From Corallium rubrum (taxonomy: Eukaryota; Cnidaria; Anthozoa; Scleralcyonacea; Coralliidae), in contig OZ035999.1 in assembly GCA_964035015.1 (NCBI GenBank), forward strand, positions 6,086,176 through 6,150,175: a stretch of DNA of 64,000 nt, written 5' to 3'. Shown here piece by piece: positions 49,029 through 62,900 of the stretch. The translations under genes and the position numbers were made by a program. The first letter of the stretch is position 1, and every line of letters begins with the position of its first letter. Under the pieces are notes generated by a model. That model did no database searches. It was not told where the DNA came from and saw nothing but the letters and a program-made list of their open reading frames with translations.

Positions 49029-49182
49029 AGCTTCAAGTATCTTGACTTAACTCCCAGTCTTAGATGTCATGATATGATTGATATTGAGTGACAATGTATT
49101 CTTTATATGGTTTATTCTTTGTATTTCTTTAAACTAGTATTTAAAAATGCAATATAAGTATTGCAGTCGTAACAAACGAATA

Positions 49183-49186
<4 letters not shown>

Positions 49187-49250
<64 letters not shown>

Positions 49251-49740
49251 CTTAATATTTTTAAACCGTTTGACGCTTATGTCATGAGGGGCCTGTGTAT
49301 GTTATGACCGGTAGCCTGCATGCCTTCAGCCTGAACATTCGGCGTCACATCGAAAATTTCTGAAATTGTGTTTCGGTATCTTTTCTGAAATTGTTTTTTT
49401 TTTGAAACTTATTAGAGCACTGTTCAGTTTTTTGAAACAAGTTTCGGAAATTTTTGTCCGAAACTTTTTTTGAAACCTGATTTTTTCGGAAACCTTTCTG
49501 AAATTGGTTTTTGGCTGAAATTTTTTTGAAATTCAATTTCGGAAATTTTTCGGAAATTTTTAGTTTGCGAAACTTTTCTGAAATTCTGTTTCGGAAAATT
49601 CTCTGAAATCGTGTGTCGGAAGCTTTTCGGAAATTCGGAAATTTTTCTCAGACTGAATGGTGTTTTGGAAATAGTTTTCATGTTTCGGAAACTTCTGAAA
49701 TTTTTAAATTTTTCTGAAATCCTGTTTGGGAAACTTGGTG
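49187..49740. repeat. AT array and degenerate TTTCTGAAATT/TTTCGGAAA repeats
   Basis: (AT)n at about 49187-49247. From 49345 to 49735 irregular copies of TTTCTGAAATT and TTTCGGAAA alternate about every 20-30 bases. Frames on the minus strand across it (FRKVSKKVS-like) are low-complexity products of the repeat. Confidence 0.8.
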
Positions 49741-50969
49741 GTTCAGTGTAACCACCTAAGATTAAAATTAACTAAGATTTAAATATTCAACATTTTTTTA
49801 GAGAAGCATCTCTGTCGCCAGACCTACAAATACAACGTGTACTAAATGTTCTCGGTCCCCATCAATCTCTCGTGTTGCGGTTGTGAAAGGACTGCAGTCT
49901 GCTACGTAGGCAGTGACAGTGTTATAATGAAGTACAAAAATAGATTACCGAATTGGAAAAGTTCAAGTTCATTTCTTTGTTTTCAAATTTAATTTCAATA
50001 ACTCTTATGCTTGCATTTTCTTAAAGATCGAAGACAAATAAACGGCGATTTGTTTGAAAACCCTCTTATTAAAGAACAGCTACATTTACTTGCTTTTATA
50101 GTTATCTGTACCATTGTAGTCTTGCCAATTTTCAATTTTCAGCCGGACAAATTAAGACTACCAGATGGCCATTTGACGCAGCAGTCAGAGTGACGCGGCT
50201 TGTGTCGTTATTGACATCTTTTTATCAATAACCGATTATTCCGTTCTACACCTGTGGAAATAATATTCAAATACACACGACTCAGATTGGAACAAAGATA
50301 TATATAAAAATATCGAAAACACGCGCTAGGTGGCTAGCCAACCTTCGTACAAGTGAAAAATATCGCTCAAATAATCTAAAATGCAATGATGTGACAGTAA
50401 AAACTAAAGCTGATTAATCCCACCCCAATAAAATTCGCCGAAATTTTTTTTATTCTTTTTACAAGCTCGAATATATATTTCAACTATTTAAATCTCAGAC
50501 ATTTACGTTGTGTCGTTGAGTATAATTTAGTCGATAATTACAGTCTTTTACGACAGCTCTGAACGCACTGACAATATTGATTCTTTTGGGTAGAATAGTA
50601 AATAATAATATTTAATAAGAAAGAGCAAGCGATCGGGGACGGCATGTTTTTCTTGTGATGCAAATCACAGGAGCGATTTCAAACGCCAGGTGTCTGTGAA
50701 AAGCTGCAAAGCTATATGGGATGTAACGTCTGTTTACTTTGAAGCAAAAAAAAAGAACGCGATGTGATAAGGCCGGGATAATCTTCCCTCCCAGCTCAAA
50801 AAAAGGTGTGAAGTGTTATTTATTGCTGACGATATATTTTAAGGAAATTCTGCGGCGGCGAGGCGGACTTTAGATCTTCACGTGTTGTGTCCAGTCTCCT
50901 TTGGCCGCACGCGGACGGGGCCAAAACGCGAAGGCCTCGCGCGCGGGGAACAGATCAAACGCAAATGCC
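49741..50969. other. Upstream region of the GSE1-like gene
   Basis: No repeat or separate gene is supported to about 50820. The segment 50840-50960 is GC-richer than its surroundings (GCGGCGGCGAGGCGGAC) and probably contains the promoter or 5' UTR. No TATA box is evident. The in-frame stop TAG at 50871-50873 limits upstream extension of the coding exon. Confidence 0.45.
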
Positions 50970-53900
50970 ATGTCTTCTACCGAGTTAGTTGATAGAGCTT
51001 ACGGAGCAAATTCTTCGCCGTCTCGGACCAACAAGCAGACGGAAACGAGTGAATGCGTTGTGTGCTACGTCTGTGGAGGAAATGGTGCGAACTGGTCGCT
51101 CTACACGAAGGCAAACGACAACGACAAGTCACCTTATTTTCCGTTTTTGGAGTCAGTCGAGAAAGCCAAAGGTGCGAAAGCGATGAAGCTGAATGGTCGA
51201 ATCGACGCTTGCACCGTTTGTTTCTCGTTTCTTCTTCAGCAATGGCGCTCTTACGAAGAAATGTGTACTCCTGTGGATAAGAGAACCTACTGGTTGAAGC
51301 GGACGGGCGCGGGAGGCATTGACTTCAGTAATTATCGGGGTCACGGCTTCGCTGTCGACGACGCTACTACACGTGAATTGACTTATTTTGACAAAAGCGA
51401 AGGTATTGTAGAGGCTTTGAAAAACGTCAAACGCTCAGAAAAGGACGAGGGGAGCGTTTCAGTATCGAGTGATAATACCGAAGATGAACACGAGAAGGCA
51501 AGGGAACGAAGTGAAGAGATCTCAGAACATGTCACAACAATGCACAATAATGTCAATAACACCAAGAAAGAAAGTGAACATTTGAAGGATGACAACTGTA
51601 TTAAAATCGTTGAAAGCGAAACACACGACTCATGTTTCGCGTGTGGCAGTCAGAAAGTTAAGGATGTTATGCGAATTATTCATACTAAGCCGCAATTGAA
51701 GACCGAGACTCCATTCTTTCCCTTCCTTGCCCACCATCATATTTCTCCTTCGAAAGCGAAGAAAATGGACTTCACTGGAAAGGTGACGGTCTGCGAAGAT
51801 TGTGAATTCGTCTTGCTGAAACAATGGAAAGTTTTCGAAAAACAAGGTACGCCATTATCAGAACGTCGATATCACCTTCCATTTGAGGAAGAGGATTATG
51901 AAAAACAACAGACGTCTTCTTCAATGGTCTGTTTTATTTGTGGAGAAAGCAATCCAGAAAATTCTGCTTGGGATTTGTATGTGAAAAAAGGGAGATTAGG
52001 GGATCCTTATTTTCCATTTCTGTCAAAGCTTTTGCCTGCACCCGGTGCGACACCACCTATTGAAGGTCAGGTTCGGGCATGTACCCGATGTCACAAATCT
52101 TTGGTGCATCAGTGGGATGTTTTTGAGACCAGAGGTGCATGCGAACACGAGAGAGAGTACAATGTTCAGAACAAGCTTAGGAGTGTTCTGACAGCTCCAT
52201 CATATTCTGAAACCAAGGAATTGAGATCAGAGGTCAGTTGCTTTCTTTGTAAAGTACTGTGCTCTGGTCATGAAATAGAATATATTAACCCACCATTGCA
52301 CAAAATCTCCACGTATAAAGAACAACATTCTGGAAAAATACCTGTTTGTTGTAATTGCAAGAAAATTCTCAATGCTAAAGCCACAAAGCTTGAATCAAAT
52401 AATAATGAACTTGAAAAGCAGTGTAGCATTCATCCCTCGTATAGTGAACGCCACTGTACAGAGAACAGCTCAAATGCAAGAGATTATTTGCATCCTGTGT
52501 CGTACGAGAACAGAATAAACATGTGCAAAGTAAATAATGAATTTGAAGTTTGTTTTCTCTGTGGTGAAAAAGTTAAAAGAGTGAACTCAAAATGCCTTTA
52601 TGTCCTCCCCCGACAAGATTCAAATGGTTTCAAGCCATTTTTTCCATCATTGGCTTACATGAGGCCGGCATACCATGCAAGACCACTCGCATCTTCAGGA
52701 ACGGTTGTTGTTTGCTGTTATTGCCATGGCAACATGACAAACCAGTGGTACGAGTTTGAAAAGCCTGATAATGATGGTATTACAAATCCATGGTCAAGAA
52801 AGTATTTTTTAACTCAATTTACATGTTATCTTTGTGGGAAGATTTATTCTCGTCAAAAGATTATATCCATATCAGTCAGGGACTATCCATTTTTAAATAA
52901 AGTGCGAAGACCTGTCCGAGCTTTCAGGATGAACAATCATGAAAATTACATTGTATGTCACCACTGCAAAGAAATAGTTTATATTCAAAAGGAAAATTTT
53001 GATAAATGTGGAGTGACTATCTGTGAAAGGGAGTATGAATTACCAATGGTCACAGCTGATTCAAAAATTGGTTGCATTTCTAAGGTATGTTACCATTAGA
53101 TGGTTTAAAGTAAAATTTTCATGGTACAATATAACTGTAGTCTGGTATTTGCAGCAGTATTAATTAACACTTTGTGGCCTGGACCTCTCCCTGTGCTGAA
53201 TAAAACCATCTGGCGTAAGCCAGAATAAGATACTAAGGACTCATTGTCAGGCTTCAAAGTGTTAAAGAGATGGGTTTTAACACTTTGAGGCCTGGACCTT
53301 TCCCTGTGCTTTCTTCCCAGAGGGTTGTGGTTAGGTTTAGGGCCACCAGGGTGTGTGGTTAGGTTTAGGGTCAGGTTTAGAGGTGGGGGGTTGGGATTTA
53401 ATTTCTTCAATATTCAGGTTTATCCTGAATTCTAGACCATTTCACAATTCACGATAATTCCAGATGAGAGAGTATCCCGGGTTGGTATCTCATGGACCAA
53501 AAGCTAAGGTAGGATCAGGATACAGAAAACCCAAGTATTTTTTTGCTTGGCATAAGCACTTATAGTTGAGCTTTACGTCATGTCAAGTCATGTAATTTTT
53601 GCATGGAATTAACTTGCTCATTGCAGCTGAGTCAATTTGCATTGCTACAAATCCAAGCAAATCTGATGACTTTGTTCATGAATGCCGTAGGTCACTCCAT
53701 AGTTACCCCAGAGCCAGTCAGCTAAACTGGTCAGTAAAGCTGAGTGGTTGTGGCAATATTTTATTTACTATTAAAAATGATGCGCGCGCAACACCCTGAA
53801 ACTCGCCTATAAACAATTAGCACCAAAATTTACTTGCCTTATGTTTTTGTAAAAAAAATAGGCTTGTGCATAAAGGTGTTGAAAAACAACCAATATAGAC

Positions 53901-56900
53901 AAACTTTTTAATACTAAAAAACTGATAATCGGTTATATAGTGAACAGAATTTATCATAACTCAAGCCCGTTCTCCACTAGGTGAATTTGTTCGCGCGAAG
54001 CAAATTCTCGGGCAATATGATTGGCAAGTAAGAAAATTGGTGCGAAAACTAGCAGCACCAACCAATTACATTGTATGAATGGGTATTTCGATTCGATTCG
54101 CGCGAACAAATTCCCCTAGTGGAGAACGGGCTTAATATCAAACTTGAAAAACATTGAGGGATTTCTTTGCATTCCTAAAGAACATTGTGAAATGGTGTTT
54201 CAGTTAAATATGATGGCTATATTTGCAAATTTTATGCACTCACAGCCTCTGTGTTTATAATGCGTAGATCAACATCACTTAAGGTGGCTCCATACAGTTT
54301 CTAAAAAAATGGAAAATACAAGTTTGAGAGTCCAAAACACGTGCATAAACAATTCGGAAAAAGAAATGTTATGCATAGTTAAACAGCCTGACAATCAAAA
54401 ACTAAATAGCAACAGTTGTTGCTATGGAAACTTAAATTTAATTTCAGAAAAACTTTGGTAACCCCCAATTTTTTTTCCATTAAAACGTTTCTTGAAGTAT
54501 AAGTAATTAATAGGCCGGTTTTAAAAAAATTCTATAAATCCAATTTCTTTAAAAATTAACAAACATGATTTTTCGGGAAAAAATTATTCGTTCTACTCAT
54601 ACTTCAAGAAAAGTTTTAATGAAAAAACCCATTTTTTTTCAAATTAAATTAGTTTGAAGGGTAATTGGCAGTGATTTTGAAATGTCATTGTTGCCATAGC
54701 TACAACTGTTGCTATTTATTTGGTAACAGTTTTTGGTTGTCAGAGTGTTTAACTATGCATAATATTGGTTTTATTCTTTTTCCGAATTGTTTATGCATGT
54801 GTTTTGGACTCTCAAACTTGTATTTTCCATTTTTCAAGAAACTGTATGGAGCCACTTTAAAATTGTCTAAAACAAGTTTGAATAACAAACAAATTAGGAA
54901 AAAGAAATTGGTTCATTTACATAAATATTGATATTACCAGTATTTTTCCCCTTGATATCAATATTCTATATTTCTTTAAATATCACAGTAATAACTATTG
55001 TGATAGCAGATTTCATCTATTGCAGTTTGTGACACAGCATCCATAGTACCTTGTGTCCATTTTAAATTAATAAAATATGTTTAATAAAATGTATGATTAT
55101 GAGAATATACAAATTTCAATGAGTGTTCACAAAAGTGTGACAATCCAGCAGAAGTTAAACGTTTTTAAATTTTGCATAAGATTATGGGTATAATTCAGGC
55201 AGATGGTTTTTGGAGACACTATGCATTGTCTTTTGAGCATTCTTTTTTTAATTAACCGCAGCAAATAAAAATATTTAAAAAAAAAAGTAAATAATTTACC
55301 ACATTGTGTCTCAAAAAATTATCTGTATATATTTCTATTGTCGCTGGAATATTTTTGAGTTCTAGCTATATTTCAAGAAATTTAAAACAAAACAATTTCT
55401 ATGAATGTCAATTGAATTAATAATAGCAGTCTGTGAATAAAAAAAGAAACACTGTCAAGCACTTTATCCCCCCCCCCCCTATTTTTAATAAATTTAAACT
55501 CTTTTTTTTTATACTTTACTAGATTTTTTTAATGGTTGATTGTAGATATTGTAAATACAGCTTCTTAATGTTCGTGAATTATCTTTTTTTTTTAAAACAA
55601 GACAAAGAAATAAAAAAAAATATGTTAAATATAAAAAAAGATTTACAAAACTGCAGTTTTTACTGTGCTGTTATAAATTTGGACTTTAATGACTGAACTT
55701 AATTTAACTTTAAAATTTTAAATTACAGTTAGTTCTATTTCAAATCTGAACTTAACTCTACACAAGCCCCCATGATGAGCTCTTAAGCTCTTGGGGCAAA
55801 TGTAAAGGTGACCTAATAAAATATTGTTTATATAAAAAAAATAAAAATCTGAACCCATTCTAATTTGAGCCAGTAAAAATTGATCTATTTGATATTTTTC
55901 TTAGTTGTCTAATTAATGCCAGAGAATTTCAAAAAGAGAACCTTTAATCAGTCTAAGCAGCAGTGTTAATTTTAACTTTAGCTAGTAATCTCAGTTATAT
56001 TGTAAAAGCTAGCTGATGGTTTACTAAGTGATCTGGGGCAATTTGTTAAACCATATGTAGTTAGATAACATACTGTATATTGGTTAGCTTTACATGTGTT
56101 TTGAATTACATTTTACATGCTTCAGTAAGCTCCATGTATACAGCCTATAAACTTACTCAGGTTGTTGAAAACAATTCACAGACAGATTTTTATTTGTATT
56201 GTCTATTGTATAATACTGTTTTACTTTTGCTAATAATTAGTTGGTGTGGAAGGAGGTTAATGTGGAAGAAACAGGGAGATTTCAAAGCAATTTAATAGAA
56301 TGGTTCCCTAGTAACCATAATTATATTCATGTTTCCTTAAGCATGCAAATAAAGCTGGATTACCTGCTTTGAAAATGTTAATTCATTGTGACATCTTAAA
56401 AACCTGCTACTCTATGGCTTTAGTTGTATAGTTTATGTACACTGTATTCAGAAATTCTCTAAGTTATGGGCACAAAGTATACTGTAGCCAATATTTTTTG
56501 AAGAACCCATAGTGTAATGTTTCTTTTCATTTTGATTTATACTAATAATAAGCTAGACAAAGCCTTTGTGTCTCTGTCAGTCCAATACATGCAAAACATT
56601 TTTCTACTTGAATCAAAGTGGGTTTAGTTTCTATTGAACAAGGCTTGCTATTCTGTATTTTGCTGTTGTTCATTGGTTTGTAGATTTACAATAGGTAATT
56701 CAAAACCGGTTAAGGTCATTGAAACAAAAATAAATAATTACTATGGTTGAGTGATTTTCTTCTCATTGAAATTCGTGAAAGCAGGTGTTTAGACAATAGA
56801 GTTAGCAAACAGTTATCCCTCAAGTATATTGGAAGACATGAGGTAGGATTTCAACTTATTTTTATCATTTGGTAATGTACTCAAACACTCTGAACTATCA

Positions 56901-59900
56901 AACAATTTCAACTGTGAACAGTTCACATCTCTTCTGATTTCTCAAATCATTTAAAAAATCTCTGCAGTCAGATAGACTAAGAAATAAGATCAAGGCTTGA
57001 AAACAAAGAAGTTCCTAATAGATGAATTATTTATGATTTGATGAATATATTTGGGTCATATCTGTATTTTTGTGGCTAATGTCCAATTTACAAGTACCTT
57101 AACAACTTTGAGGAAGCCATAATAAGTTATGTGGGCCAATAACTGATTGTTGATTTGTTCAAATAGCCTGAATGTTGAAGGAAGGTACGTAGGAGGGAAG
57201 ACTTCTAGAGGGGAAGGTAGTTGAGTGGAATAAATTTGCTGGTGGTTTAAGAAATGTTTATTGACAAATGATTATTAATGGCACTTTACACCAGAGTTGA
57301 ACAATAGTTTGTCTTGGTTACTGTCTTTTCAATCTGGAAGCATGGCCATCTCCAGATGGCCCCTTTGTAATGACATGTAAATGAATTCAGAGCTAAACAC
57401 CATGTTGCTTGCTATATGTCTTAACAAAGGTGTTATTATCTCTGCATATATTAACAGCAAGCATGTGTACCTCTTATGAACCTATTCACTCATTACTTGG
57501 TCTATGCATGCTCTTTTGAAGACTGAATCTTTACTGGGACAGGTAACAAATATTTCTCACTTGCTTTTAATTTCTAAGCTTTACTTTATTGATACAATGT
57601 TGAAAATAATTTCCATGGGGGATTCAGCTTTCATCTTGAACAGAATTTGATCACTGGAGATAGTGTGTGCTGATCAGTCAAGGTCTAGCTCTATTTAATA
57701 GAGATATGAAACCACACTTATTTCAAGGAGCAAGGGCTTATTTCCTGAGCTGGCTGACTTATATGAAAATGTAATGTTTTTCACAGGGGAACTACTGTTT
57801 ATCAAGTTGATGAATTTTCACTGTGTGTTAATATACATATTCGTGTTTGATAATTAAATTGTGATATCTAAGAAGACAGCTTAGTCAGATAAGGAGCACT
57901 GTACAGTACCTGTATCAGTAAAACAGTTTTTATATATATTACAAATTTATTCTTTGGGTTTGAATGTAGGCAAGGAGTTAACTGTTGCTTACAAGTGTTA
58001 GTTGGCCAAGCAGTGTTAGTGCTAGTCTAGACTAAATCGTGTTATTTGGAGGATTGATGTGAAATTGTCCTTTATAAAAAGTACTTATTACATTATTTCA
58101 TATTTCTGTCAAAGTAGTTTAACAGTTTAATGTCAAATTTGGTTGCAACAGTTGACAACATGGGTGTTTTCTTATTCCTTTATTTTGCTTTCAATAAGTG
58201 GTATTATTCTCTAGCGTGTGCTGTGCTACCTGCACAATGCTAATTTATTCAAGAACTTATGAATGGAAAATGCTTCTCTCTGCCTAAGATAAAGGAATAT
58301 TTTCCACATTTCTCTGGAAATTGATTTCTTTTGAAAGTTACTGGGATTAACTTGAACCTTTGAGTGTGAATGCCTTCTTTGGGGCTGTGATTATTTCAAT
58401 TTGTTCATGAAAAATCAACCTGTTATTTTCTTTTATTAGCATAATGTTAATTTAGTCCATTGAATAGATTGCTTCCCTCCTCTGTTGGTGAGCACATGGC
58501 ATATTATTTATTTGATTGTAAATGAAAATAATAATGTTTTGACATCAAACACAGGGCTGTTATTGGAAAGAAACTTTTGAAGTATGACTACACAGAGAAA
58601 AAGGGTTTAAATTTAACCAAGGCTAAAAAATATTTATTGTATGGATATTGCTTCTACGAATATCCAATGGCATAGCATTGTTTGTTAATATCTTGAAGTG
58701 ATTTTTGTGTTGTTCTAAAACTTGAAGTCTCCACTGATAATGCAAAGCTCTTAGTTCAACTGTTGTTGGTTTGCTTTGAGAAAAACTGATTTGATCTACA
58801 TGTTGTTTTGGTTTATGTAGAGGTAAATTAATTACATATATTTACCAATAACAGGTTGTTGATACCAAACTCTTGTACATGTGAAACTAGACACACCTAC
58901 TGAACATTTGTTCCAATGAAAATACTTTATAAGCCAACTTTCTGGTTGTGACAAAGTTTGTTTAATTCTACAAGGACTTACATTTAAATATTTGGAATAT
59001 AAATTACACTTAAGTTAAGTTAAGAATTTAGAATGAAAAAATTTTTAGAGTTGCTTTCTTTCCTAAAAGATTTTAAGATTTTTTTCTTCTGTACTTCCTA
59101 AATTGGCTTTAACTTTGTGTATGTAGTGTTGATTAGATTTATGTGTATTATATATTTTTTTAAGTTGAAAGGCTTTTATTGTCTTATATGTAGGTAAATA
59201 CATGTATGCTTGCAGTGTTATATTAGATTACTATAAGTGATGAAGTGTTTTTTGTATTTTTTACCCCCGTTAATTCCCCATGCTGGCTGAGGATCTTTAG
59301 ATTGAGTAAAATTGTGTTAGACAGAGCAAAACAATAAAAGGACTGTTTTTGGCCAGCTTGGGCAGGAATAATCCAAATAGTGTAATAAAAGTAGCATGCT
59401 GCGTAGGCAGTGTAGAAACAACAATCGAAATATAGTAAGGTTAAATATACTGCCGAAACAGAGAACATAGGAGTCTAACGTTTTGGCAACTCAGAAAAAT
59501 CCAATGTAAACAAATCAATGAAAATTGTGCTTCTTCATGCATCTTCGAGCGCTGTAAAAATTAAGCCTCAATTTAGATTGTTTATGAAATAATGCTTGGA
59601 GATATGATTCAATTTATTTTCTTGTGTTAAATTAATCTACCTGTAGTGTACCAATTGTGGTGGATCAAAATCATCAAATTAAACAAGCACAGATAAATTC
59701 CATATTTTTGCACAACCATGTAGTATTGTATATTTATTATTTTTTGAACTAAAACACAAAGGGTAAACAAGAGGGTAGTTGCTGTAGATGACAATTGTAG
59801 TGTTGTGCTAACCTAATTTCAACTGTCAAATAATTTTGTTCAAATATAAAACTCAGATACATGTATATACTTTTTTTTACAGACACTGAAAAGGAAAGCA

Positions 59901-62900
59901 CCAGAGAGTCATTTGTCAAGCAGTCATACAGTTGTCATTATTGGTGACAGTGAGAGTGAAGGAGATGATATTGAGTCCCCCTCGAAATTAGAAGAGTCTG
60001 TGAATGTGTCCGATGATTTGAACTCATCAAACTTGCTGACTGGTACAGGACACAAACCATTGGCGTTACAACCGCAAGCTAAAGAATCCACTGTTCAGGG
60101 TTTGCCTATGAGTTCATCTGCTGCACGGGACTCTGGTTTTGCTGCTGCACTTCGTAAACTTGCCAAGCAAGCAATGTCCCCTGGTGCCCAGTCTCCTGTT
60201 ACTATTCCACCTGCCACTAACCCCACTATGTCACCAGTCAAAAGTAAAGGTAAGTTATGACTCCAATTCATAGTTTTTGAGTTGTTGAATGATCTTCACT
60301 TGTCACCCTAAAAGTCATGGTTCCCATGTAATCCATGGTATTGGTAAACAATTTTCCAATTTTTACTTGCACTGTTTGTTTGTTTGTTTGTTTGTTTGTT
60401 TGTTTGTTTGTTTGTTTGTTTGTCTGTTTGTCTGTCTGCATGTGTACGGAATATCTCAAAATGTACCTAAGGCCAAAAAAAAAAGTATTCTGTTTCTGGT
60501 AAGGGCACATGCCCCAAATCAACGCGGTGACACGTTTTTGTTTTTTTCCCTTTTTTCCCCCCCAAGGCAAACCTTGATTGAACAGACATCTGAAACATGT
60601 TGAGTATTCTTATAAAAAGTCACATGGTATACTGAACATGTAGCATGAACACATGATTGAAATATGAAGCCTTCAATCAGTGCCCGCAAACATACCAGTG
60701 GTATTCATAGGAAACATTGGTTGAGAATAGACCGATCAAATATTTAATATCCACTGGTGTCATCTGTAGTCAATTAATATTAAAAATGTTAAAAAAAGTA
60801 TTGATGCGCAAGAAAATAGATGATGTGTGTGCTGACCAGAAACATAAGACTTTTTTTCCTAATGGAGGCATGAGTGTCACAATCTGTTAGCATACTGCCT
60901 CTCACTGCCGAAGTTAAGCTGGTCGAATGGGATTAGTATTTGAATGGGTGAGCAACTTAGCTTCATGTGATTAGAGTTGTTGGTTTGTGTCTCGAGAGTT
61001 TTTCACCAGGTTCTACAGTTTTCCTCACTCCACAAAATCATCACAATAGTTTCCCCCAGGTAATTCTACAAACTAGTCTCATCAAGGGGTGAGCCAGGCC
61101 ATTAGGTTAACACTATCTAAATACTGTCATAATAAGGCCAATTAAAAAAATAGTTCTGTTTTTCATCGCCGCCCGCCCCCAAAAATTCGTCCGCCCCGAT
61201 TTTTTTAATTTTTTTTGATCGTCAGTTATCTGTTAGAAACCAAACATTTGGCGCCGTAATGCGCTATTGTTGTTAGAAAAGAGCAGTAAATCATGTCTTT
61301 GCTTTTGTTTGTACCGTCGCGCGTGAGCAAAGTACAGTAGCCTTCCGAAGAAACTGGACAAGCAGGTAAATCGTGCAAAGCTTTGAAAGTTAAAATTAGC
61401 TTTAAACGTGCAATACCTTTGGACAGTAATCGTTAGCTATGCAGGCAAAGCGTACGAAATAGAAAACATCTCAACTTTTAACCCGTTTTCTGTAAGAAAA
61501 TACGCTACTAATAAAAATAAAAAAAAAATCCGCCCGCCCGCCCACCCCAATTTTTTCAAAAAAAGTGATGAAAAACAGAAATATTTTTTTAATGAAACCA
61601 CTGCACTGCTGCACAGTCTACTTCTTTACTTTGTATACTTTTCTAAACTATTTTCCAAAGCTTTCAGATGGATTGAAGATTTCTGATGTAGCTGTTCTGA
61701 TTGTTTTCTCGTTTTCTTTAGGTTGGGAAAGTCCAAAGCTTAATGGAGGACCAAGTAGTTTCAAGAAAGAAGTCCCAGATCCAAGCTTTCTGAGTAGCAA
61801 AGGTATCTACAGTAGTATATAGTGTATATATTTTACAGAATACTTATACAGTACTGTTTTCGAAAACCATTTTCCTATTTTTTTCACATGTATAAATTAT
61901 TAAAATAATGAATATTTCAGCTTGCTAGTCAGGCTGTAAGTATTTAGGAAAAATCCTTAAGTTCCCAGATGGGGGTTGAACCCACAACATTGTGGGCATT
62001 ACTAACTTCTTATTAACCGAACGCGAGGTCTTTACAGAGAAATATCGGACCGAGGTCTTTTTGGTACAGACCGAGCCCGTAGGGCGAGGTTTGTACACAA
62101 AGACCGAGGTCTGATATTTCTCTGTAAAAACCGAGCAAGCGAGGTTAATAAAAAGTTTATTATATGGCATTTTGAAACAACAAACCTTACATTTATACCT
62201 TGTCATGATACGTACTTTAGTCAGCTTAGTGTGACCTCGAGCGTGTGACATAAACTCATCGTTTTCAATGTTGTTGCTTTTGTTGTCGTCGCTTTCGGAC
62301 TCCTAAACTCGCTTCCAGATTGCTCTCGTCCCAATCATACATAATTTAGTCCTCAGGTTGTTGAATTCACAAAATTCTTGCGGTTTTCTTTCGTTGTTTA
62401 GTTGCAAACAACATGGCTGATAAGAAATTTGTTTGTTTTTTCTCCGTAATGGACCGCTAAAAATGTTTCTAAGCCAATCACAGCGCGCTATTTCACCGGA
62501 AGTGACGCTTGCCATATAATAATAAAGACTTATTAACCAAGTGCGAGGTCTGTACGGGAAAGTATTTGCCTGAGGTTTTCGTACAGACCGAGCGAGGTTT
62601 GTGCGATAAAACCGAGGGAAAATACTTTCCAGTACAGACCGAGTAAACGAGGTTAATAAGGAATTTATTATATGGCTATTGGTTCATTTTATTCTTAAGC
62701 TTCGAGCGTTGTTTTCGTCTTCGGAGTATGCTGTTTACCTTACCTGTTGACTTCTTCGTGTCGCTTCTTGGCCTTCTTATTTACACCAGTTCGGCTTTTA
62801 TTTGTCGTGTTTTTAGATAAACAGCTTTAAAGGAAACCAGCAGTGATGTTCCAGCACATTTTATTGTTCAGAATATTTTAATAAAGATACCTGTTTCTCT

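Noticed and set aside
50011-50193. Short frame after an acceptor-like TTAAAG
   Set aside because: No homology, no matching donor and no link to the downstream gene.
50901-50969. Extension of the GSE1-like start to 50901
   Set aside because: The codon there is TTG, not ATG. The first ATG in frame after the stop at 50871 is at 50970.
53325-53400. GGTTAGGTTTAGGG motifs as interstitial telomere
   Set aside because: Only a few irregular motifs mixed with other G-rich sequence; not a TTAGGG array.
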